A stretch of 64,000 nt of DNA from Bombella intestini (GCF_002003665.1 NZ_JATM01000001.1:558001-622000), one strand, 5' to 3'. Shown: positions 16,728 to 26,888, counted from the stretch's first letter. Program-made: numbers and translations. Notes: generated by a model not told the origin, from the sequence alone.

Positions 16728-16994
16728 ATGGCACAAAAAAAAGCAGGTGGTTCCAGCCGTAACGGACGCGATAGCGCCGGCCGCCGTCTTGGTGTGAAGA
16801 AGTTTGGTGGCCAAAGCGTCATCGCCGGTAACATCATCATCCGTCAGCGTGGCACAAAGGTGCACCCGGGTGAGAACGTTGGTATGGGCCGTGACCATAC
16901 CCTCTTCTCTCTGGTCGATGGTCGTGTACGCTTCCAGCGTCGTGCTGGTGGCAAGGTGCATGTTTCCGTTGCACTGGCAGAAGCTGCCGAATAA
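16728..16994 (+). CDS. rpmA: 50S ribosomal protein L27
   Basis: Large-subunit protein whose N-terminus reaches the peptidyl-transferase centre. The start [20 protein letters not shown] and the motif [20 protein letters not shown] are invariant family features. The N-terminus lacks the cleavable extension found in Firmicutes. It is followed by a hairpin that may lower read-through into obgE. Confidence 0.97.
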   Translation: MAQKKAGGSSRNGRDSAGRRLGVKKFGGQSVIAGNIIIRQRGTKVHPGENVGMGRDHTLFSLVDGRVRFQRRAGGKVHVSVALAEAAE

Positions 16995-18107
<1,113 letters not shown>

Positions 18108-18112
18108 GCCAT

Positions 18113-18152
18113 AAAAAGGGCCGTGCGATATCGTATCGCACGGCCCTTTTTT
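18113..18152. terminator. Bidirectional terminator between obgE and lutC
   Basis: A 13-bp perfect stem (GGGCCGTGCGATA and its complement) with a TCG loop is flanked by AAAAA on the left and TTTTTT on the right, so it can end transcription of both convergent units. Confidence 0.9.
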
Positions 18153-18172
18153 CGTCCTATTCTCCGAAGCCA

Positions 18173-18778
18173 TTAGGCCCAGATGACGGACAGACTCCTC
18201 ACACCCTGTGCCCCACGGATAAGGACACCCTGAATATCAGCCGTGGCAGATGGGCCACTCATCAACACGCCATAGCCCGCCGTCCGAAATTCCGAACGCT
18301 CTTGATAGGCATTGTGCATATTGCCCACTAGCTCATTCTTCGAGAGCAGAACGATCAGATGCTGCGCCAAATGCACATCAGCCAGATGATCTTTTAATTC
18401 CACCTCACTCAGAAAAACGCCGCCAGTTTCCGCCACACCAAACGCAGCCCGCACGACCATAACATCAACCTTGTCGGCCTGTTCGTGCGTTTCTAGGTCC
18501 TCAATCCGCAGCGTCCCTTCTACCTCTGGCACGGCGGTGCAGAGGTTGCGCAGTTCCGGGAAAGCCCGCTTGATCGCCTGCTCAATCCCTTCTCCATCCT
18601 GCAAAGGCAGCATCTTACCGCCCATCAGGGCCAAACTGGCCTCGAACCGTTCCGGGCTGGCATCCTGATCCCCCAATGTCACGACTGGCGGCAAAGGATG
18701 CGCCCCTTCCTGCGGGGACTTCTTTGCCTTCAGGCGTTGCATGATGACATCACGGGCACTCATCGTCTCATCGCTCAT
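18173..18778 (-). CDS. lutC: LutC/YkgG-type LUD-domain protein
   Basis: Third subunit of the LutABC L-lactate oxidation complex. The LUD domain fills most of the 201 residues, with VRAAFGVAETGGVFLSEVE and the C-terminal GPSATADIQGVLIRGAQG, a motif conserved in LutC. There are no iron-sulfur cysteines, as expected for this subunit. The start overlaps the lutB stop by four bases, indicating translational coupling in the order lutA-lutB-lutC. Function by homology: LutABC oxidises L-lactate to pyruvate at the inner face of the membrane. Confidence 0.9.
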   Translation of the reverse strand: MSDETMSARDVIMQRLKAKKSPQEGAHPLPPVVTLGDQDASPERFEASLALMGGKMLPLQDGEGIEQAIKRAFPELRNLCTAVPEVEGTLRIEDLETHEQADKVDVMVVRAAFGVAETGGVFLSEVELKDHLADVHLAQHLIVLLSKNELVGNMHNAYQERSEFRTAGYGVLMSGPSATADIQGVLIRGAQGVRSLSVIWA

Positions 18779-20187
18779 GCCTGTGCCTCCTCACGCTGTG
18801 CCTTGGGCTTATTCAGACGGTTCTTCTTATACCAGCTATGGAATGTCTCCTTCACCGGATGGGGTAGCTCACGATGTTTGCCCCATGGATTTAGGTAATT
18901 ATACAGCGCAAAGCGAGGCATGGTCTTCAGGGCTACTTCCGTCCCGCTAATAGCTAGACGATACATGGTCGGCTGGGCCAACAGTCGGCCAGCCATCTTC
19001 ATGATCTCCCGTTTAACGAACGGAATTTCATGCCGTTCTGCCAGAACACGCCGCCATTTATAAAGCTGCTCGTGAATGTCGATCTTCACCGGGCAAACAT
19101 TGGTACAGCTTCCATTCATTGTGGAGGCAAAAGGCAACGTGCTGAACTTCTTGGCATTAAAGGTCGGGTCGATAATCGCCCCGATCGGCCCGGAATAAAC
19201 AGACCCGTAGGATTGCCCACCAGAACGGCGATAAACCGGGCAAGTATTCATGCAGGCACCACAGCGGATGCATTTTAGCGAGGTCCAAAAATCATCCATC
19301 CCTAGACGTTCGGACCGGCCATTATCCACGAGAATGACATGCATCTCCCCACCCTTCTTGGGCTTACGGAAATGGGTCGTATACTGGGTAATCGGCGAGC
19401 CAAGCGCACTACGGGACAATAGCCGGATGAACACGCCGAGGTCTGCCATCCGAGGAACCAGACGTTCAATCCCAAGAGTAGCAATGTGCAGATTCGGCAG
19501 ATTGGCACTCAGGTCCGCATTGCCCTCATTCGTGCAGACGACAAAACTGCCCGTTTCCGCCACGAGGAAATTACCGCCCGTCATGCCCGTATCACCGCTC
19601 AGCAGAACAGGACGAGCCGCATTACGCTGCGCCTCTGCCAAAGCGTGCGGGTCATCAATATTCGGGTCTGTATGGTAATATTTGGCGAAGGTCTTCGCTA
19701 CATCCGTGGTCAACTTCTGGACCGCTGGCACTACCACATGGCTAGGCAACTCATTGTCCAACTGCTGGATGCGTTCGCCAAGGTCCGTCTCGGTAACACT
19801 GATGCCTTTTGGCTCCAGATATTCCCGCATCTCGCACTCATCAGTAATCATCGACTTGCTCTTGATGATAGATGAGTGGCCATGATCCTTGAGGATTTGT
19901 TCCACGATGCGGTTGTGCTCCGCACCATCCCGCGCCCAATGGACATGAATACCATTACGGCGGGCATTTTCCTCAAATTGCTCCAGATACTGGGGCAAAT
20001 GGGCCAGCGTATGCTCCTTCAGCCGGGAGGCCTGCTCCCGCAGCTCCTGCCATTCCGGCATGATATGCATCTGCTCATCACGCTTCTGGCGCATGTCCCA
20101 CAGACGTTCATCATGGAAATGACGGTGAGGCTCATCTTTCAGAAACTCCGCCGCCAACTTGGCATGAGGGACCGGTTTGTTACTCAT
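18775..20187 (-). CDS. lutB: LutB/YkgF-type iron-sulfur LUD protein
   Basis: Iron-sulfur subunit of the lactate-utilisation complex, 470 residues. An N-terminal LUD domain (GGNFLVAETGSFVVCTNEGN is its signature) is followed by a ferredoxin-like region with CIRCGACMNTCPVYRRSGG, which supplies three or four cluster cysteines, and then MNGSCTNVCPVKIDI. In the second motif the first expected cysteine is Asn (N-G-S-C instead of C-G-x-C); I recall the same in proteobacterial YkgF proteins, so it is probably a subfamily trait. It overlaps lutA upstream and lutC downstream by four bases each. Confidence 0.92.
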   Translation of the reverse strand: MSNKPVPHAKLAAEFLKDEPHRHFHDERLWDMRQKRDEQMHIMPEWQELREQASRLKEHTLAHLPQYLEQFEENARRNGIHVHWARDGAEHNRIVEQILKDHGHSSIIKSKSMITDECEMREYLEPKGISVTETDLGERIQQLDNELPSHVVVPAVQKLTTDVAKTFAKYYHTDPNIDDPHALAEAQRNAARPVLLSGDTGMTGGNFLVAETGSFVVCTNEGNADLSANLPNLHIATLGIERLVPRMADLGVFIRLLSRSALGSPITQYTTHFRKPKKGGEMHVILVDNGRSERLGMDDFWTSLKCIRCGACMNTCPVYRRSGGQSYGSVYSGPIGAIIDPTFNAKKFSTLPFASTMNGSCTNVCPVKIDIHEQLYKWRRVLAERHEIPFVKREIMKMAGRLLAQPTMYRLAISGTEVALKTMPRFALYNYLNPWGKHRELPHPVKETFHSWYKKNRLNKPKAQREEAQA

Positions 20188-20927
20188 GCCCGGGCTCCAT
20201 TCAGAATCTCTGCAATATGGATGAAGCGAATAGGCACGCCATTACGCTCAGCGCAGCCCTGCTGATGCATCATGCAAGATGTATCGGCCGATACTATATA
20301 TTCCGCCCCGGCCTCATGATGGTCTGTCACTTTGTCCAGCCCCATGCGGGCAGAGACGGCTTCTTCTGTCACGGAATAGGTACCACCAAAGCCACAACAT
20401 TCATCTGGGCGTTTCGGTGTCGCAAAAGAAATGCCCTTCACAGCGGAAAGAAGGGTCTTAGGTTTAGAGAAGAACGGCTCGCCCAATTCGGACATGCTGG
20501 CCGTCCGCAGGGAGCGTAACGTGGCGCAACTATTATGCAGCCCGACCCTATGAGGGAACTCCGCCCACGGGAATTCACGCACCTTCAAGACGTCATGGAT
20601 GAACTCGACAAGCTCATACGTGTTCTGCCGTACATGCCGAACCTCATCCGTCTGCTCGATAGCATCGAAATTATCCCGGATATGATGGACACAGCTTCCC
20701 GATGGGGAAACGATCACCTCATATTTCGAGAAGTTGCGGATGAAGAGAGCTTCCGTCTCCTTGGCATCACGATTGCAACCAGAATTCGCCATAGGCTGAC
20801 CACAGCAGGTCTGATCCATAGGATACTCGACCTCATGCCCCAGCTTTTCTAGCAACTCCAACGTTGCAATACCCGTTTGGGGATAGAAAGCATCCATGTA
20901 GCAGGGAATAAATAAACCGATTTTCAT
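20184..20927 (-). CDS. lutA: LutA/YkgE-type Fe-S oxidoreductase (CCG domain)
   Basis: First gene of the lutABC operon. The 247 residues hold two cysteine-rich CCG domains: MDQTCCGQPMANSGC and, near residue 190, DECCGFGGTYSVTEE, each the 'C-C-G' motif typical of heterodisulfide-reductase-like subunits. MKIGLFIPCYMDAFYPQ is the normal family start. No lactate permease or lut regulator adjoins the operon, and the 210-base region upstream separates it from the convergent-facing alsS terminator. Confidence 0.92.
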   Translation of the reverse strand: MKIGLFIPCYMDAFYPQTGIATLELLEKLGHEVEYPMDQTCCGQPMANSGCNRDAKETEALFIRNFSKYEVIVSPSGSCVHHIRDNFDAIEQTDEVRHVRQNTYELVEFIHDVLKVREFPWAEFPHRVGLHNSCATLRSLRTASMSELGEPFFSKPKTLLSAVKGISFATPKRPDECCGFGGTYSVTEEAVSARMGLDKVTDHHEAGAEYIVSADTSCMMHQQGCAERNGVPIRFIHIAEILNGARA

Positions 20928-21067
20928 AATGAGGTATCCTATGAAAACACCTCGACAACATCAATAAAACAAAACGTGACTGACCTATTCAAACCCACAC
21001 TGCTAAGAACCTGAAGGTAGGATTGAAATATAAATGATAATTACTCTCAATTATCCAAGAACGATAC

Positions 21068-21096
21068 AAAAAGGGGACGTCAAAAGACGCCCCCTC
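21068..21096 (-). terminator. Terminator of the alsS transcript
   Basis: On the minus strand GGGGGCGTC pairs with GACGTCCCC around a TTTT loop and is followed by TTTTTG, about 40 bases beyond the alsS stop. Confidence 0.85.
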
Positions 21097-21137
21097 TTCT
21101 TTATAGTCCTACCTCATCAGATGAGGATTAGACCGCC

Positions 21138-22820
21138 TTACTTGGAAAGTTCCGGCAGCGGGTTCATCAGAGCCGGGTTATCGGCATAGTCAACCGGCAC
21201 GGCGATTACCACCGGACCCTGTGTCTCCATACCCTCACGCAGAGCAGCCTTCAGGCCATCCACGCTATTAACATTGATACCCTTGGCACCACAGGAACGG
21301 GCAAAGGCAGCAAAGTCGATCGGACCGAAGGCCACGGCAGCATCACGCCCGTATTTCTTTTCTTCCTGAATACGAACCATGTTGAAGTGCTGATCTACCC
21401 AGATGATATGGATCAGATTGCTCTTCAGACGAACAGCCGTTTCTAGGTCCATGGAAGACATCATGAAGCTACCATCCCCAGAGACGGAAATAACCTTCTG
21501 GGATGGGTTTACAATGCTGGCGGACATAGCCCACGGCAGGGCAACACCCATTGTCTGCTGGCCATTGCTGATCAGCATCTGGCGGGCGCGGAAGACCTCA
21601 AGGAAGCGTGCGTGCCAGATATGGAAAGACCCCATATCCAGACAGATCGTGATGTCCTGCGCCACGATATCTTCCATCACCTTGATGACTTCAAGCGGAT
21701 GGAGCATCCCCTGCTGGGTGCTTTTTGCCTTGGCAAAAGCGGCCTTCTGGGAAGCGCGATAGACTTCCAGAATCTTATCCAGCGCAGCACCGGATGTCAG
21801 AGCCCCCGTTTCACGGGTCAGATGCTGCATTGTCAGAGCGATGGAGCCGATCAGCTCGATCTCGGGATTGAAGGCGTTATCCAACTGAGCCGGAACAACA
21901 TCAATATTGATGATCGGCCGGGTGGCCTTCAGGTTCCACAGGCACGGATCATATTCGATCGGGTTGTAACCAATGGCAATGACCAGATCAGCCTCATCCA
22001 GCAGGTAATCACCATACTGGTTATGGAACAGACCAACACGCCCACCGAAACGGGAAACCAGGTCCTTGGAGACAGCACCAGCAGCCTGATAGGTGCCCAC
22101 AACCGGCAGGTTTGTCTTCTTCAGAAATGCACGGATAGCCTCAGCATTTTCCGGCTTGCTGGCTTTCATGCCCAACAGGACAACCGGCTTCTTAGCCTTC
22201 TTCAGCGCAGCGGCGGCCTCCTTAATGACATCTTCTGGAGCCGGCCCCTGCTTCACAGCGTTACGGTTGCCCATCACCGGATAATCTTCGGTGATCTCAG
22301 CATTCAGCACATCCATCGGCACGCTGACAAAAGAACCACCCTGACGGGGGCTTTCAGCGGCACGGAACGCATTAGCAATGACCTCTGATGTAGCAGCCGG
22401 TGCCCCGATTTCTGCACTATATTTCGTCACCGGGCGCAACATGCTGACTGTATCCATGCTCTGGTGGGTCAGCTTCAGCAAGTCGGCGCGCCCAACAGCA
22501 CCGCCGATTGTCAGGACCGGGTCGCCTTCAGATGTTGCCGTTGCCAGACCGGTCGCCAGATTGGAAACACCGGGACCAGATGTTACAATAGCCACACCGG
22601 CCTTGCCCGTAATACGACCAATACCACCGGCCATGAAAACAGCGTTCTGCTCATGGCGGGCAACGATCGTGCGGATGGGGGAATCTTCCAGTGCCTCAAA
22701 GAGGCGGTCGATCTTTGCGCCGGGAATACCAACGATATGATCAACACCGTGAGCTTCAAGATTGCGGACGATCAGATCGGCGGCTGTCTGTGCTGCCTTG
22801 TGAGATTTTTTCTGTGTCAT
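21138..22820 (-). CDS. alsS: Acetolactate synthase, catabolic type
   Basis: Thiamine-diphosphate enzyme joining two pyruvates to give 2-acetolactate and CO2. The 560-residue chain has the three TPP-enzyme domains: the N-terminal catalytic Glu region (GIPGAKIDRLFEAL and ARHEQNAVFMAGG), a central domain, and the C-terminal TPP/Mg site GDGSFMMSSMDLETA with LIHIIWVDQHFN. The G-I-P-G-A-K-I opening resembles catabolic AlsS rather than the biosynthetic IlvB. ATG 22820 has AGGAAAAG upstream; ATG 22838 would add six residues. The alsD gene lies 78 bases upstream on the same strand, supporting an acetoin pathway. Confidence 0.92.
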   Translation of the reverse strand: MTQKKSHKAAQTAADLIVRNLEAHGVDHIVGIPGAKIDRLFEALEDSPIRTIVARHEQNAVFMAGGIGRITGKAGVAIVTSGPGVSNLATGLATATSEGDPVLTIGGAVGRADLLKLTHQSMDTVSMLRPVTKYSAEIGAPAATSEVIANAFRAAESPRQGGSFVSVPMDVLNAEITEDYPVMGNRNAVKQGPAPEDVIKEAAAALKKAKKPVVLLGMKASKPENAEAIRAFLKKTNLPVVGTYQAAGAVSKDLVSRFGGRVGLFHNQYGDYLLDEADLVIAIGYNPIEYDPCLWNLKATRPIINIDVVPAQLDNAFNPEIELIGSIALTMQHLTRETGALTSGAALDKILEVYRASQKAAFAKAKSTQQGMLHPLEVIKVMEDIVAQDITICLDMGSFHIWHARFLEVFRARQMLISNGQQTMGVALPWAMSASIVNPSQKVISVSGDGSFMMSSMDLETAVRLKSNLIHIIWVDQHFNMVRIQEEKKYGRDAAVAFGPIDFAAFARSCGAKGINVNSVDGLKAALREGMETQGPVVIAVPVDYADNPALMNPLPELSK

Positions 22821-22898
22821 GATGCTTTTCCTGATCATGCCCGCCCTGAAAACACCAGACGGGCCTGTATAGTCTGTCTCAACCTAGGGACGGAATGC

Positions 22899-23630
22899 TT
22901 AGCCGCCTTCTGCCGTACGGATGGCCTCGTGCAGACCAGCTGGCTGAAGATCAGCCTTGGCAAAATCTTCCGTCTTCGGGAGGGAAATCTCCAAGTCGGA
23001 AATGCGGGCAACTTCCAGCTTACCGGACTTCACACGGTAATCTGTCACATGGCCGCCATGCTTGCGGTCGTCACTAAGGACATGAAGGTGATAGCCAGCA
23101 ACATTGATCCCCTGCATGTAGGGAGGGGTACGAAAACCCAGCATCACGCCGCTGATCTCACCCATGCGGAATGTCGGCTGTTTAGCAACAACCTCCAGCA
23201 TCCCCGGATAAGGCTTGTGCTGGCAGAACACTGTACGAGTATCGACTTTCTCGAACTCTCCCGTAAAGCGCACGGCACCAAAAAGATTGGGGTTGTCGAT
23301 AAGCCCATTGACGAGCTCTTCAAACTCTTCCTTACCCATGGGCTTATCGATTGTAACCGTTTTTTCCGGCTCAAAATAAGTCACACAGGCAAACGGTGTC
23401 TTCATGTCCGCCGTTGTACCAGAGGCAATCCCCTCGGAGCGGAACTGACGAACCTCGCCTTCCGTCACGATCATTTCGCCGTCCAGAGCATCGAATGTCC
23501 CCAGACCGAAATCACCATGCTGAACCAGCTCGCCCAGCGTCATCTCCCCATCGTAAACTGCATCCAGCAAGGCAGCCATCGTTGATGTCTGGAAGAGACG
23601 GTTTGGCTTTACACCTGAAGGTCGAGTCAT
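22899..23630 (-). CDS. alsD: Acetolactate decarboxylase
   Basis: Zinc enzyme converting 2-acetolactate to acetoin. The 243-residue protein shows NRLFQTSTMAALLDAVYDG at the N-terminus, the Glu-bearing GEFEKVDTRTVFCQHKPYP region and the zinc motif GYHLHVLSDDRKHGGHV with its three histidines. The start at 23630 has GGGGG just upstream; the frame stays open upstream without family similarity. It lies directly before alsS, so a single transcript from the intergenic region near 23.7 kb could make both enzymes, under the adjacent divergent LysR regulator. Confidence 0.95.
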   Translation of the reverse strand: MTRPSGVKPNRLFQTSTMAALLDAVYDGEMTLGELVQHGDFGLGTFDALDGEMIVTEGEVRQFRSEGIASGTTADMKTPFACVTYFEPEKTVTIDKPMGKEEFEELVNGLIDNPNLFGAVRFTGEFEKVDTRTVFCQHKPYPGMLEVVAKQPTFRMGEISGVMLGFRTPPYMQGINVAGYHLHVLSDDRKHGGHVTDYRVKSGKLEVARISDLEISLPKTEDFAKADLQPAGLHEAIRTAEGG

Positions 23631-23707
23631 ATTGCCCCCTGCGTTGTGAATGCTCCCTTCTGTAAGGCAGGACATAAACTCCCACAAATATATAGTTTTC
23701 ATTGTCT

Positions 23708-23726
23708 CCATATATTTTATATATGG
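23708..23726. promoter_or_regulatory. Palindromic operator candidate in the alsD-lysR intergenic region
   Basis: CCATATAT-TTT-ATATATGG is a perfect 8-bp inverted repeat with a 3-base centre and contains the T-N11-A pattern recognised by LysR proteins. It sits 3 bases before the lysR start and about 80 bases upstream of alsD, a position suited to autoregulation and activation of alsD. Confidence 0.5.
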
Positions 23727-23729
23727 CTT

Positions 23730-24638
23730 ATGGATATCCGTCATTTCCGCTATTTCGTCACCATTGCCGAGACCGGCAACATCACAAAAGCTGCTGAAAA
23801 ACTTGGCATGGAGCAGCCTCCCCTTAGCCAGCAGATCCGCCGACTGGAAAGCTCTCTGGGCGTCTCGCTCTTCCGCCGTCAACCCCGCGGGGTGAGCCTG
23901 ACAGAGGCTGGCCTTGCCCTCTTGCCTCATGCACGGCTAATCCTCGATCTCCGCCGCCAATTCATTGAGGACGCCCACGGGTTGGCCCAAGGCAAGAAGG
24001 GCCACCTCCGTATCGGATTGGCCGGAGCGGTTCCTCTCCTGCCCAGCATTCCCTTCGCTATCCGGCAGTTCAGCAACATTGCGCCGGGCGTTACCCTCTC
24101 GCTAGAGGAAAGCAACACACCCGCTTTATGCGAAGCCCTGCTTTCTTACCGCATGGACATCACAATCTTGCGGCCGCCCGTCCCCGATCAAGCCAATGTA
24201 CGGGTCATCCCTCTGCTGGACGAACCGACCCTGATCGCCCTACCCAAGGGTCACCCCTTCACAAACCTACCAGAAATACACCTCAGCAGACTGGCTGCAG
24301 AGCCGCTCATCATCTTCCCTCGTGAGTTGGGACCGGGCTTTTTCGATGCCATTCTCGCAGCCTACAGAGATGCCGGAATTACCCCCTCCCTTGGCCAGCA
24401 GGCACCGCAGATTGCTGGTACTATCCCACTCGTCGCCGCTGGACTGGGCGTATCCATCGTTCCGCAATCCCTGCACCAGCTTCATACGGGAGGCGTAACC
24501 TTCCATAAGATCGCCCGACCAGCCCCCCATGCTGCGCTCGCCATAGGCATACGAATGGGCGAACAGCCACCGTTGATCCATCACTTCATCACTGTTCTTC
24601 AACAAGCCTGCAAAACCCATATGGAATTGCCTGCCTGA
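23730..24638 (+). CDS. LysR-family regulator, probable AlsR-type activator of alsD-alsS
   Basis: The N-terminal helix-turn-helix reads MDIRHFRYFVTIAETGNITK and AAEKLGMEQPPLSQQIRRLE, typical of the BenM/CatR/AlsR branch. The ligand domain spans about residues 90-290 (LRIGLAGAVPLLPSIPFAIR is its first strand). I placed the start at ATG 23730; a long upstream extension is open but not LysR-like. Divergence from alsD with only 99 bases between start codons strongly suggests that it controls the acetoin genes, as AlsR does in Bacillus (acetate or pH as signal there); this role is inferred from position. Confidence 0.85.
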   Translation: MDIRHFRYFVTIAETGNITKAAEKLGMEQPPLSQQIRRLESSLGVSLFRRQPRGVSLTEAGLALLPHARLILDLRRQFIEDAHGLAQGKKGHLRIGLAGAVPLLPSIPFAIRQFSNIAPGVTLSLEESNTPALCEALLSYRMDITILRPPVPDQANVRVIPLLDEPTLIALPKGHPFTNLPEIHLSRLAAEPLIIFPRELGPGFFDAILAAYRDAGITPSLGQQAPQIAGTIPLVAAGLGVSIVPQSLHQLHTGGVTFHKIARPAPHAALAIGIRMGEQPPLIHHFITVLQQACKTHMELPA

Positions 24639-24654
24639 CAACCGCATAAGCCAC

Positions 24655-24711
24655 ACAAAAAGAAAGCCTTTCTCTGCGGGCTTGTTGAACCAGCAGAGAA
24701 AGGCTTTTCTT
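24655..24711. terminator. Long bidirectional terminator between lysR and gapR
   Basis: A 17-bp stem (AGAAAGCCTTTCTCTGC and complement, one bulge) with a 15-base loop lies between the two convergent genes. A-rich on the left and T-rich on the right, it can serve both. Confidence 0.85.
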
Positions 24712-24737
24712 AATAACGAACCAGAAAATAGGTCCTC

Positions 24738-25010
24738 TTACATGCCCAGCGCACGGCGGTAGATGTCCAGCAGCGTCTCCTGCTCTTCCACCTCGGCCGG
24801 CTCCTGCTTACGCAGCTTGAGCAGCTGCTTGACGACCTTAACGTCAAATCCGGCTGATTTTGCTTCTTGGAACACATCACGGATATCAGAACCAAGCGCC
24901 TTGCGCTCTTCTTCCAGACGTTCGACACGGTCGATGATAGACCGCAGACGATCCACCGCAATACCGCCCGTTACGGCCCCTTCGTCACCACTTCCCATAC
25001 CCATAACCAT
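24738..25010 (-). CDS. gapR: GapR-family nucleoid protein (DUF2312)
   Basis: Small DNA-binding protein of alphaproteobacteria that recognises overtwisted DNA ahead of replication and transcription. From ATG 25010 (GAGGAG just upstream) the 90 residues include the family core RLRSIIDRVERLEEERKALG, then IRDVFQEAKSAGFDVKVVKQ and LLKLRKQE, ending DIYRRALGM. The open frame extends another 41 codons upstream without similarity and is excluded. An ATG six bases further in (25004) is equally possible. It is divergent from zwf. Confidence 0.92.
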   Translation of the reverse strand: MVMGMGSGDEGAVTGGIAVDRLRSIIDRVERLEEERKALGSDIRDVFQEAKSAGFDVKVVKQLLKLRKQEPAEVEEQETLLDIYRRALGM

Positions 25011-25415
25011 ACTCCTCACTCTGCTCAGACACCGGGTTACAGGGCGGCTTATCGCTCCCTTATGGGCATGGTCAATACCATGCCACCGCAAAGACGTTTG
25101 CTTGATACGCCACGCAAGCGAAAAACACCCCACTCGGGCACCAGAAAAGCCGCAAAGTGGGAAAAACGCAAATGTGAATACATGGTTGCAGACTATCCAA
25201 CATCCTATCCGCCCGCCCCTTCCTGCATCACCCCGCTGCCTACTGCGCCTTTTTTTGAGGCTTCAAGGATATTTTTCCATCCGTTACAGCCTTCCATTCC
25301 TCCGGTTATGGCTTGAATGGGACATGAGACAGGCTCTAAAAGAAGAGCAGAAACAAGACTAGAGACGGACTTAATGTCTCACCAAAGTTTCCAGACAGGA
25401 AAGGTACGCCTTATC
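25011..25415. other. Intergenic region between divergent gapR and zwf
   Basis: About 400 bases without a supportable gene. It must hold the promoters of gapR and zwf. Short open frames cross it but none has a ribosome site together with recognisable protein sequence. If zwf starts at the upstream ATG 25374, its leader shortens by 42 bases. Confidence 0.5.
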
Positions 25416-26888
25416 ATGGCCCACTCTCAGCAGACCGCACCGTTTGACTACGTCATCTTCGGCGCCACGGGCGATCTGACGATGCGCAAACTGCTCCCGG
25501 CCCTCTACAATCAGCTCCGTATCGGGCATGTTCCGGAGGAGGCCCGCATCATCGGGACCGCCCGCTCTTCCCTGTCCCGTGATGAGTACATTATCCGGGC
25601 ACGTGAAGCTCTGGAAACCTTCCTGCCAGAACAGCATAAAGATGCTGAGCTGATCGAACGCTTCCTCAAAAAAGTGCATTATGTCACGCTAGATGGCACA
25701 AAGAGCGACCACAACTGGGACGACCTGAAGGCCGTTCTGGACCAGTCCCCGGCTGATCGCATCCGTGTTTTCTACTACTCCACGGCACCGCAGCTTTTCG
25801 AAGCCATCAGCGAAAACCTCCACCGTTTCGGTTTCATCACTCCGCAGTCCCGCGTCGTGCTGGAGAAGCCAATCGGAACGGACAGTGCCTCCGCCAAAGC
25901 TATCAATGATGGCGTAAGCCGTTTCTTTGATGAAAAGCAGATCTTCCGCATTGACCATTACCTGGGCAAGGAAACCGTGCAGGACATCATCGCCCTGCGC
26001 TTTGCTAATCCTATCTTCAATGCCATCTGGTCTGCCGAACACATCCAGAGCATCCAGATCACCGCTGCCGAGACTGTGGGCGTGGAAGGCCGTGCCGCCT
26101 ATTACGACACATCCGGTGCCCTGCGGGACATGATCCAGAACCATCTGCTTCAGGTTCTCAGCCTCTGCGCCATGGAAGCCCCAGCGGACCTTGAGGCAGA
26201 TACTGTTCGTGATGCCAAAGTGAATGTCCTGAAGGCCCTGCGCCCCATTCCAGAAGACAAAGTGGCTAGCGAGACGGTCCGTGCCCAGTATGTCAAAGGT
26301 GAGATGAAGGGTAAGCCGGTTCCGGGGTATCTGGAAGAACTAGGCGAAGACAGCCACACCGAGACCTACGCCGCCATGCGGGCCTATATCGACACACCAC
26401 GTTGGAAGGGTGTGCCCTTCTACATCCGCACGGCTAAGCGTTCGACCAAAAAGGTTAGCGAGGTCATTGTGACCTTCCGGAAGTCTGCTTCCTCCCTGTT
26501 CGGCGCATCTGCTGCCTCCAACCGTCTGGTTATCCGTCTTCAACCGGATGAAGGGTTTGGACTTGCTCTGAACATCAAGAATCCTTCTGCTGCCGGGTTC
26601 GATCTCCAGCACGGCGCCATGTCCGGCAAATTCGCCCCGGCGGATGGCTCCCTCATCCCGGATTCCTACGAACGTCTCATGCTGGATGCCGTCCGTGGTT
26701 ATCCGGCACTCTTCATCCGTCGTGATGAGGTAGAAGCCGCATGGGCATGGGTCGAACCGACACTGAAGACATGGGCTGCCAACAAAGTGCCGATGGCTCA
26801 TTATGCTGCCGGGAGCTACGGGCCGGAAGAAGCCCGCCGCTTTATCGCTACAACAGGCGATTCTTGGCATGAGGACATGGCCGACTGA
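25416..26888 (+). CDS. zwf: Glucose-6-phosphate 1-dehydrogenase
   Basis: Entry enzyme of the oxidative pentose-phosphate and Entner-Doudoroff routes, oxidising glucose-6-phosphate with NADP or NAD. The nucleotide-binding start FDYVIFGATGDLTMRKLLPA, the active-site motif FRIDHYLGKETVQ (catalytic His and substrate-binding Lys) and the EKPIGTD motif are intact. I placed the start at ATG 25416, which gives the usual 490 residues; ATG 25374 would add 14. No 6-phosphogluconolactonase or 6-phosphogluconate dehydrogenase is adjacent. A good terminator follows. Confidence 0.96.
   Translation: MAHSQQTAPFDYVIFGATGDLTMRKLLPALYNQLRIGHVPEEARIIGTARSSLSRDEYIIRAREALETFLPEQHKDAELIERFLKKVHYVTLDGTKSDHNWDDLKAVLDQSPADRIRVFYYSTAPQLFEAISENLHRFGFITPQSRVVLEKPIGTDSASAKAINDGVSRFFDEKQIFRIDHYLGKETVQDIIALRFANPIFNAIWSAEHIQSIQITAAETVGVEGRAAYYDTSGALRDMIQNHLLQVLSLCAMEAPADLEADTVRDAKVNVLKALRPIPEDKVASETVRAQYVKGEMKGKPVPGYLEELGEDSHTETYAAMRAYIDTPRWKGVPFYIRTAKRSTKKVSEVIVTFRKSASSLFGASAASNRLVIRLQPDEGFGLALNIKNPSAAGFDLQHGAMSGKFAPADGSLIPDSYERLMLDAVRGYPALFIRRDEVEAAWAWVEPTLKTWAANKVPMAHYAAGSYGPEEARRFIATTGDSWHEDMAD

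Noticed and set aside
21612-23585. Long plus-strand open frames opposite alsS and alsD
   Set aside because: They are exact antisense shadows of two well-identified enzymes, have no ribosome sites and no recognisable protein sequence.
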